Positions 19,098 through 25,111 of a stretch of 25,111 nucleotides of DNA are shown piece after piece. Origin of the DNA: Planctomycetes bacterium UBA4800. Its GTDB lineage: Bacteria > Planctomycetota > UBA8108 > UBA8890 > UBA8898. The position numbers and the translations under genes were made by a program. Location: assembly GCA_002402755.1 (NCBI GenBank), contig DHGK01000015.1, positions 1 to 25,111 on the forward strand, in the 5' to 3' direction. Under the pieces are notes generated by a model that had not been told where the DNA came from, did no database searches, and was given only the letters and a program-made list of their open reading frames with translations. Position 1 is the first letter of the stretch; each line of letters opens with the position of its first letter.

Positions 19098-20949
19098 GAT
19101 CCGGAAGCGGGACAACCGGATCGTCCCCTTCGACCAGTCCAAGATCGGCGACGCGATCTACAAGGCGGTGCGCTCGGTCGGCGCGGGCGACCGCACCCTG
19201 GCCGACGACCTGGCGGCGGCGGTCACGCTCTTCCTGGAGAAGAAGTGGAAGGGCACGATTCCCAGCATCGAGGACATCCAGGACATGGTCGAGACCGTTC
19301 TGGCGGAGACCGGCCACACCGAGATCGCGGCCGCGTACATCGAGTACCGCACGAAGCGCGCGCGGATCAGGGAGATCCTCAAGGTCCACAAGGACGACCC
19401 GCAGGGCCCCGAGGTCGAGCCCGGATCGCACCGGTCGCCGGCGCCCTGGAGCAAGGCCAAGATCGTCGCGGCGCTCGTCAAGGAGGCCGACCTGGACATC
19501 GCGGTCTCCGAGCAGATCGCCGCCTCGGTCGAGGAGAAGGTGTTCAAGTCCGGCCTGCAGCGCATCAGCACCGCCCTGGTCCGCGAGCTCGTGGACAACG
19601 AGCTCTTCGAGCGCGGCTACGCCGCCAAGCTCGCGCGCCAGGCCCCCATCGGGGTCCCCAAGTACAACCTCAGGCAGGTCATATTCTCGGTCGACGCCAA
19701 GGAGCCGTACTCGTTCGCCAAGGACCCCGAGGACATCGACCGCGTCGTGGCGCGGCACATCCTGCACCAGTACGCCGTGGAGGAGATCTTCTCGCCCGAG
19801 GTGGCCGAGGCCGCGCGCGACGGGCGGATCGTGCTCCACCGCGTCGGGGAACCGCTGCGCGCGTACCGCATGGACCTCGGCGCCTTTCCGGACGAGTGCT
19901 TCGCCGATGACGGCGTGACCCTCAAGCTCGTGCGCCTGCTCAGGACCGCGAGCAAGGAGACGTGCGTCCCCTGTCCCTCGTCGCCGGCGCTCCTGCGGGA
20001 GCTGGGGCTGCTCGCGTATCGGTCGCGCGCGCTCGCGGTGACCGTGTCGGACGCCGCGCCGCTTCCCGACGTCCCCGATCCGCACAGCCCGGCCGCGGCG
20101 CTGCACTACCGCGTGGAGCTCGACCCCGCCGACCCGGTCTCGAACGAGGCCGCCATCGCCGCGGGGGCCGCGTGCTACGCGCGCGGCTTCCCGGTCAGCT
20201 TCCTGCTTGCGCCCGAGGCGCATCCCGGTCTGGTCCCCGCCAAGGTCTCGCTCAACCTGCCGCAGCTCGCCTGCCGTTCGGGCAGAACGCAGCTCGGCGA
20301 TATCTTCGGGGAGCTGGACCACGCCTTCGGCCTGGCGATCAAGGCGCAGCTTGAGCGGCGCACGTTCCTCGGCATGGCCGCGCGGGCGAGCGACCTGCCG
20401 CTCTGGGAGCTGCTCGGCGCGGAAGACGGCCTCTTCGAGCTCCAGGACGGCACGTTCGCCATCGGCGTCTTCGGCCTGGCCGACGCGGTCAAGTTCATGA
20501 CGGGCAAGGAAGCCTTCGGCGACCACGCCGCCTTCGGGCTCGGCGTCAAGATCATCGAGCACCTGGCGCAGAAGACGGCGCGCGAGTCGCGCACGCTCGG
20601 CCTCCGGCTCATCCTGGAGGAAACGCGCAACGCGCGGATCGAGGAGGAGCAGCCCCGGCGGGACGCGCGCCTCTTCCCCGAGCTGAAGGAGGTCTTCCGG
20701 GGCCGCCCCGAACCCCTGTGCTATTCCCCCGGCGTGCGATTTCCCCCCCAGGCCCCTCTTGATCCTTTGACCAAAAACAGGTATCTTGCTCAAATCGCGC
20801 CGTTCATAGCGCTCGATGGGATCGTCGATGACGACCCGGAGCTGCGCGCGGGCGGCGCGGAGGTGCTCGTCAGCCTGCTCGAGGAGAGCCTGTCCTTCTT
20901 CGGAGGACGGGCGATGCAGGTTGCGCGCGCAAGCGTGAAGGAAAAGTAG
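19081..20949 (+). CDS. Double ATP-cone NrdD-like protein lacking catalytic and radical motifs
   Basis: 622 residues related to anaerobic (class III) ribonucleotide reductase. ATP-cone 1 (3-93) starts IRKRDNRIVPFDQSKIGDAI; a second, partial cone spans about 118-190. The NrdD-like region follows: FSPEVAEAARDGRIVLHRVG (237-256) matches the EVAEAHxxGDIHIHDL block but has lost the HIHD residues; SLNLPQLACRSGR (390-402) matches SLNLPRIA; IGVFGLADAVKFMTG (461-475) matches the GYIGIHE block. The GCRSFL segment that carries the catalytic cysteine before SLNLPR is absent, and the protein stops before the zinc site and the RVCGY glycyl-radical loop. It is therefore not expected to reduce ribonucleotides. 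It overlaps nrdR by 17 nt. A nucleotide-sensing partner of NrdR or of reductase is the likely role. Confidence 0.8.
   Translation: MPRISEIRKRDNRIVPFDQSKIGDAIYKAVRSVGAGDRTLADDLAAAVTLFLEKKWKGTIPSIEDIQDMVETVLAETGHTEIAAAYIEYRTKRARIREILKVHKDDPQGPEVEPGSHRSPAPWSKAKIVAALVKEADLDIAVSEQIAASVEEKVFKSGLQRISTALVRELVDNELFERGYAAKLARQAPIGVPKYNLRQVIFSVDAKEPYSFAKDPEDIDRVVARHILHQYAVEEIFSPEVAEAARDGRIVLHRVGEPLRAYRMDLGAFPDECFADDGVTLKLVRLLRTASKETCVPCPSSPALLRELGLLAYRSRALAVTVSDAAPLPDVPDPHSPAAALHYRVELDPADPVSNEAAIAAGAACYARGFPVSFLLAPEAHPGLVPAKVSLNLPQLACRSGRTQLGDIFGELDHAFGLAIKAQLERRTFLGMAARASDLPLWELLGAEDGLFELQDGTFAIGVFGLADAVKFMTGKEAFGDHAAFGLGVKIIEHLAQKTARESRTLGLRLILEETRNARIEEEQPRRDARLFPELKEVFRGRPEPLCYSPGVRFPPQAPLDPLTKNRYLAQIAPFIALDGIVDDDPELRAGGAEVLVSLLEESLSFFGGRAMQVARASVKEK
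20759..20787 (+). promoter_or_regulatory. Possible internal promoter ahead of smc
   Basis: TTGATC (20759-20764), a 17-bp spacer and TATCTT (20782-20787) lie inside the NrdD-like gene, about 250 nt before smc. The surrounding codons are AT-rich (for example aaa aac agg tat ctt gct caa), unlike the rest of the gene, which hints at selection for a promoter. Confidence 0.35.
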
Positions 20950-20950
20950 C

Positions 20951-21027
20951 GCCGCGCGCGGCGCGCCCCGAGAGGGAGAAGCCGGGGCGCGGGCCGTGCG
21001 CGGGGCTGAAGGACCGCGTCGACGCGG
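20951..21027 (+). other. GC-rich hairpins between the NrdD-like gene and smc
   Basis: This 90-bp gap has a 12-bp palindrome GCCGCGCGCGGC (20951-20962), a 9-bp stem CGCGCCCCG/CGGGGCGCG (20962-20970 and 20983-20991), and a 14-bp perfect palindrome CCGCGTCGACGCGG (21014-21027) just before smc. No T-run follows, so termination is unlikely; the last palindrome could be an operator. Confidence 0.4.
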
Positions 21028-21039
21028 CCTGAGAAGAGA

Positions 21040-24000
21040 ATGTACCTGAAGAGACTCACCCTGCACGGCTTCAAGTCGTTCGCCGACCGCACCGCATTCG
21101 ATTTCTCGGGGGGCATGACCTCCATCGTCGGCCCCAACGGCTGCGGCAAGTCCAACGTGGTCGACGCCCTCAAGTGGATCCTCGGCAACCAGTCGGCCAA
21201 GGAGCTGCGCGGCAACGAGATGAAGGACGTCATCTTCGCCGGCACCACCGCGCGCCGCCCGCTCAGCTTCGCCGAGGTGTCGCTCATCTTCGACAACGAG
21301 GACCGCAGCCTCCCCGCGGACCACGCCGAGGTCGCCATCGAGCGCCGCCTCTTCCGGTCCGGCGAGAGCGAGTACCGCCTGAACGGCATGAAGTGCCGCC
21401 TGAAGGACATCCGCGACCTCTTCACGGACACGGGCATCGGCCAGGAGTCGTACTCGATCCTCGAGCAGGGCAAGATCGATCTGCTCATCCAGTCATCGCC
21501 GGTCGAGCGGCGCGTGATCTTCGAGGAGGCCGCGGGCATCTCCCGCTACCGGATTCGCCGCGAGGAGGCGCTCCGGCAGCTCGTACGCACCGATGAGAAC
21601 CTCTCGCGCCTCAACGACCTCGTCGGCGAGCTCGAGAGCCGCATTCGCAGCGTCAGGATCCAGGCGGGCAGGGCGCGGCGCTACCGCGAGCTGGAGGCCG
21701 AGCTCAGGCAGCTTCGCCTGCGCCTGGGATGGGAGGACCTGACGCGCGTCACCCGGGAGCGCGCCGAGCAGGCGGCCCGCCGGGACCTCGTCCACAAGGA
21801 CATCGCCGCGCTGGACGCCGAGCGCGAGGCGCTCCAGAGCGAGCTCCGCCGATGGGAGGAGGAGCGCCGCACCGCGGAGGAGGAGCGCCACGCGCGCGCC
21901 GGCGAGCTCGGCAACGCCCGCGGCACGCAGCAGAGCATCCGCGAAACGATCGCGGTGACCGAGACGCACATCGGCGAGCTCACGGCCGCCGGCGAGCGCT
22001 GGGCACGAGAGGCTCGGGATGCGCGCGCGGCCATCGCCCAGGATGCCGCCGAGATCGAGACGCTGGGCGCGGAATGCGCCCGCGCCGAGGCCGAGGAGCG
22101 CGACGTCGTGCAGGTCGCCTCCGCCCGCGGCGGCGAGCTGGCGGCCGTGATCGCCGAGCTCGGCCGGGGCGAGGAGGCGCTCGGCGCCGCGCGGCGCGCG
22201 CTCGTCGACACGCTCGACGCGCTGACCGGCCTTCGCAACCGGCACTCCCGCGCCGAGGCGGATGCGCAGATCGTCGCCGCCCGCCTGGAGCGGCTGCGCG
22301 GCGAGGAGGCGCGCGTCCGGGACGCAGCGGCGCTCTGCGCGGCGGAGGACGCCGAGGCGCGCAACAGCCTGGCGGCCGTGGCCGCCGAGCGCGCATGCGT
22401 GGAGGAATCGCGCGCGGGGCTCCTGGCGGACGTCGCACGCGAGGAGCGAAGCCTCGAGGACAAGACGCGCCAGCACGCGGAGGCGACGGCGCGCCTGCAC
22501 TCGCTCACGACGCGCCGGGACCTTCTCTCGCGGCTGCTCGCCGACCTGGACGGCGTCAACGAATCGACGCGCAAGCTCATTCAGGCCTCGCGCCAGGGCG
22601 AGCTGCCGCAGGTGCGCGGCCTGCTGGCCGAGCAGCTCGCGGTCGGCGCCGGCGATGCGCGCGCCATCGAGAGCGCGCTCGGCCCCTGGGCGCAGGCCGT
22701 CATCGTCGCGACGCGCGAGGACCTCGATGCCGTGCGCGCGTTCCTCGGTCCGGACGCCGCCTTCGCGGCGGTGTGCCTCGATGCGATCGACGCGCCGCCG
22801 CCCGCCGCCGCCCCGGCGCAGGCCGCGCCCGAGCCGGCGCGCGGCGCCGACCGCGACGCCGGGAATTCTCCGGACGTTCCTCTCCCGGACGCCGTTGCCG
22901 CGGACCCCGTCCCCGGCTTCGTGACCATCCTCGATCCGCAGCCCGAGCCTCTTCCCCCGCGCGCGCCCGCGCCGTCGATGCACGACCGCGTGCTCGTCGA
23001 TTTCTGGGCGGCGGCGTTCGCGAGCGAGCCCATGGCCGCCTGCAACTGCCCGCCCGCGATCATGCTGGGCGCGGCGCCTCCGCATGCGTCCTCACCCGAC
23101 TTCGCGCCCGAGGCCGAGCCCGCGCCGGAGGCCGCCGCGCCCGCATGCGCGCTCTCGACGGTCCCCGATGCGCCTCCCGCCGCGTTCGAGGCTCCGGTCC
23201 GTCCTCCCTTCCCCCACCGGGCCGCCCGCGAGCTGGTCGTCTGCCCTCCCGAACTGGAGGATGCGGTCGGCGCGATACTGGCGCGCGCCCTCGTCGTCGA
23301 TGATCCCGTCTGGGAGCGCGTCGCGCAGTGTCCCGCCTGGCAGCTCGTGAGCTCGTCGGGCGCGGTCAGGGAACCGTGGGGCGGGCTCAGGTGGGGAATG
23401 CCCGCGGGCGTCCTCGTCCGGCGCTCGGAGCTGTCGCAGTGCGTCGATGAGATCGCGCTCCTCGAGACGGTCGACGAGGAGCTTTCGCGCCGCGTCGCGG
23501 AGCAGAAGTCCGTGCTCGCGCGCCTCAAGGAATCGGTGGCGGCGGCGGCGGCGGCGCTCACGCGCCTTCACGGGCGCATCGAGGCGATCGAGGAGATGCT
23601 CAAGCACACCGAGCGCCGGGCGGCCGACCTCGCGCTGCAGCGCGACGTCATCGCCAAGGAGTCGCACGGGCTCGCCGGCGAGCTGGCCGGGCTCGACGCG
23701 CGCCGCACCGAGCTGGACGGGCTTCTCAGGGAGAAGGAGCGCGAGCGCATCGAGGGCGAGCGGACCGTGACGGCGCACGACAAGACCGTGTCCGACCTGC
23801 GCGATGCGCGCCGCGCCCTGGAGCAGGCGATCGCCGAGCTCAGGGTCACGGAGGCCGCCGCCAGGGAGAACGTGCGCCGCCTCAGGGAGGCCGGCGCCCG
23901 GCTCCGCGAGCTGTGCGAGGAGCGCGGCCGCCATCTCGCCGAGGCCGAGGAGGAGCAGGCGCGCGCCGGCCGGCTCGCCGAGCGCGCCGCGGGCGAGATC

Positions 24001-25020
24001 GAGACGCTCCGCGCCCAGAGCGCCGAATGGGAGCGCAGGGCGGCCGAGTGCGCGGCCGCGCTCGCGGCCGTCGAGGCGCGCATGGAGACCATCGCCGCCG
24101 AGCTCAAGGAGCGCGAGCGCGCGCTCGCGTCCCTGGCGCGCCGGCACGAGGAGCGGCGCGAGGAGCTCGCCGACATCCAGCTCGAGGAGCGCGAGCTCGC
24201 GGTCAAGGCCGAGCACATCAGCCAGGGCGTGCGCGAGGAGTACGGCATCGATCTGGACGCGTTCGCGCGCGGCGAGCTCGAGCACGAGGAGCTCCGCGCC
24301 ATCGCGGCCCTGCCTCCCGAGAACGACCTCAGGGAGCGCGCGGCCGACGTCAAGGACAAGCTCGCCCGCCACGGCAACGTCAACCTCGCGGCGATCGACG
24401 AGCTGGCGGAGATCGAGAACCGCTACGGGCTCCTCGCCGCGCAGCGCGACGACCTGGTCAAGGCCAAGTCCCACCTGGCCAACGTGATCAACGACCTGAA
24501 CCGCAAGAGCCGCCGCATCTTCGCGGAGACGTTCGACGCGCTCAACAAGGCCTTCGGCGACCTGTTCAGGAAGGCGTTCGGGGGCGGCAAGGCCGAGCTC
24601 GTGCTCGAGGAAGGCAAGGACATTCTCCTGGCGGGCATCGAGATCATCGCCTGCCCGCCCGGCAAGAAGCCGTCGCACGTGAGGCTGCTCTCGGGCGGCG
24701 AGCGCACGCTGACGACGCTCACGCTGCTCTTCGCGGTGCTGCGCGTGCGGCCGACGCCGTTCTGCGTGCTCGACGAGGTCGACGCCCCCCTGGACGAGGC
24801 CAACATCCGCCGCTTCCTGGTGCTCATCGACGACTTCACGGCGAAGACGCAATTCCTCGTCATCACCCACAACAAGCTCACCATGGTGAAGGCCGACCGC
24901 CTCGTCGGCATCACGATGGAGGAGAAGGGCATCTCGAAGATGATCGACGTCAACGTGCGCGAGCTCGAGGAGTCGGACGAAACGCCCGAGTATCTGACGA
25001 CGGCGACGGTGATGAACTGA
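21040..25020 (+). CDS. smc: SMC chromosome condensation ATPase with insertion in the hinge
   Basis: Structural maintenance of chromosomes protein, which with ScpA/ScpB compacts and segregates DNA. Walker A GPNGCGKSN is at 31-39 and the Q-loop/LFTDTGIGQESYSI region at 128-140. Coiled coil runs about 170-500. The hinge spans about 505-800 and is followed by the return coil (about 805-1115). The C-terminal head has the signature LLSGGERTLTTL (Ser1218) and Walker B FCVLDEVDAPLDEAN (1241-1255, Asp1245, Glu1246). Total length is 1326 residues against about 1190 usual. The excess lies in the hinge as a Pro/Ala-rich, low-complexity insert at about 584-728. The Shine-Dalgarno is weak (GAGAAGAGA). scpA and scpB are not in the window. 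Confidence 0.96.
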   Translation: MYLKRLTLHGFKSFADRTAFDFSGGMTSIVGPNGCGKSNVVDALKWILGNQSAKELRGNEMKDVIFAGTTARRPLSFAEVSLIFDNEDRSLPADHAEVAIERRLFRSGESEYRLNGMKCRLKDIRDLFTDTGIGQESYSILEQGKIDLLIQSSPVERRVIFEEAAGISRYRIRREEALRQLVRTDENLSRLNDLVGELESRIRSVRIQAGRARRYRELEAELRQLRLRLGWEDLTRVTRERAEQAARRDLVHKDIAALDAEREALQSELRRWEEERRTAEEERHARAGELGNARGTQQSIRETIAVTETHIGELTAAGERWAREARDARAAIAQDAAEIETLGAECARAEAEERDVVQVASARGGELAAVIAELGRGEEALGAARRALVDTLDALTGLRNRHSRAEADAQIVAARLERLRGEEARVRDAAALCAAEDAEARNSLAAVAAERACVEESRAGLLADVAREERSLEDKTRQHAEATARLHSLTTRRDLLSRLLADLDGVNESTRKLIQASRQGELPQVRGLLAEQLAVGAGDARAIESALGPWAQAVIVATREDLDAVRAFLGPDAAFAAVCLDAIDAPPPAAAPAQAAPEPARGADRDAGNSPDVPLPDAVAADPVPGFVTILDPQPEPLPPRAPAPSMHDRVLVDFWAAAFASEPMAACNCPPAIMLGAAPPHASSPDFAPEAEPAPEAAAPACALSTVPDAPPAAFEAPVRPPFPHRAARELVVCPPELEDAVGAILARALVVDDPVWERVAQCPAWQLVSSSGAVREPWGGLRWGMPAGVLVRRSELSQCVDEIALLETVDEELSRRVAEQKSVLARLKESVAAAAAALTRLHGRIEAIEEMLKHTERRAADLALQRDVIAKESHGLAGELAGLDARRTELDGLLREKERERIEGERTVTAHDKTVSDLRDARRALEQAIAELRVTEAAARENVRRLREAGARLRELCEERGRHLAEAEEEQARAGRLAERAAGEIETLRAQSAEWERRAAECAAALAAVEARMETIAAELKERERALASLARRHEERREELADIQLEERELAVKAEHISQGVREEYGIDLDAFARGELEHEELRAIAALPPENDLRERAADVKDKLARHGNVNLAAIDELAEIENRYGLLAAQRDDLVKAKSHLANVINDLNRKSRRIFAETFDALNKAFGDLFRKAFGGGKAELVLEEGKDILLAGIEIIACPPGKKPSHVRLLSGGERTLTTLTLLFAVLRVRPTPFCVLDEVDAPLDEANIRRFLVLIDDFTAKTQFLVITHNKLTMVKADRLVGITMEEKGISKMIDVNVRELEESDETPEYLTTATVMN

Positions 25021-25111
25021 ACAGGGCGCGCGACCGCCCGACACCCACAACACGAGTTCTTCGCCGCCTCTTCGCTCTCGTCTTGTTTCACCACAGAGAA
25101 GACAGAGGGCA
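25021..25111. repeat. Right edge, start of a CACAGAG-type repeat
   Basis: No gene is seen after smc. The last 26 bases (25086-25111) read TTTCACCACAGAGAAGACAG then AGGGCA. This resembles the first unit of the CACAGAG-rich intergenic repeats often met in environmental bacterial genomes. The window ends before any further unit can be seen. Confidence 0.35.

Noticed and set aside
1..25111. CRISPR array, tRNA, rRNA, insertion sequence or phage gene
   Set aside because: No regularly spaced repeats, cloverleaf pattern, transposase motif or phage protein was seen in the window.

Overview
The window is about 25 kb of very GC-rich bacterial chromosome, densely packed with housekeeping genes and free of any obvious insertion sequence, phage gene, CRISPR array, tRNA or rRNA. 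Third codon positions are strongly G/C. Several traits together suggest a member of the Planctomycetota or a related PVC or candidate-phylum lineage, probably from a metagenome assembly. These are a single-gene type II pseudopilin of the DUF1559-like kind, paired divergent GroELs without GroES, the long PurM form, Ala/Pro-rich low-complexity insertions in conserved proteins, and a sigma-54 promoter. The lineage is an inference; no 16S or marker phylogeny is possible here.

Layout, left to right. (1) 143-3828, minus strand: tig-clpP-clpX, an operon for folding and proteolysis with a clear sigma-70 promoter at 3936-3963. (2) 3980-5869, minus: a large exported protein with a DnaJ-like cysteine-rich centre and an STN-like C-terminus, no known function. 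(3) 5972-7664, plus: pyrE overlapping a squalene/phytoene synthase. (4) 7719-8663, minus: class II fructose-bisphosphate aldolase, divergent from (5) 8851-10643, plus: long-form purM overlapping a HEAT-repeat lipoprotein. (6) 10760-11377, plus: a stand-alone pseudopilin with textbook promoter, Shine-Dalgarno and terminator. (7) 11476-17151, minus: a chaperone operon groEL2-groEL1-dnaJ-grpE-fmdB-yacG. (8) 17547-18434, minus: an exported sugar-phosphate-isomerase-like TIM barrel. (9) 18621-25020, plus: nrdR, a catalytically empty NrdD-like protein with two ATP-cones, then smc.

The most notable region is the control of the chaperone operon. Upstream of groEL2 there is a near-consensus sigma-54 (-24/-12) element on the minus strand. 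Three copies of a TGCCA-N3-TGGCA palindrome lie 32-33 bp apart further upstream, the arrangement expected for an enhancer-binding activator. The first chaperonin of this operon has lost the ATP-hydrolysis aspartate (Asp398 in E. coli) and ends in a histidine-rich tail, while the second keeps the aspartate. Neither groES nor dnaK is present in the window.

Other points worth following: an NrdD-like protein encoded right after nrdR that keeps the nucleotide-sensing cones but lacks the radical machinery; an SMC with about 145 residues of Pro/Ala-rich sequence inserted in its hinge; a trigger factor with a very acidic 100-residue N-terminal extension; and pyrE and purM promoters whose -10 boxes end exactly 8 nt before the start codon, predicting leaderless mRNAs.
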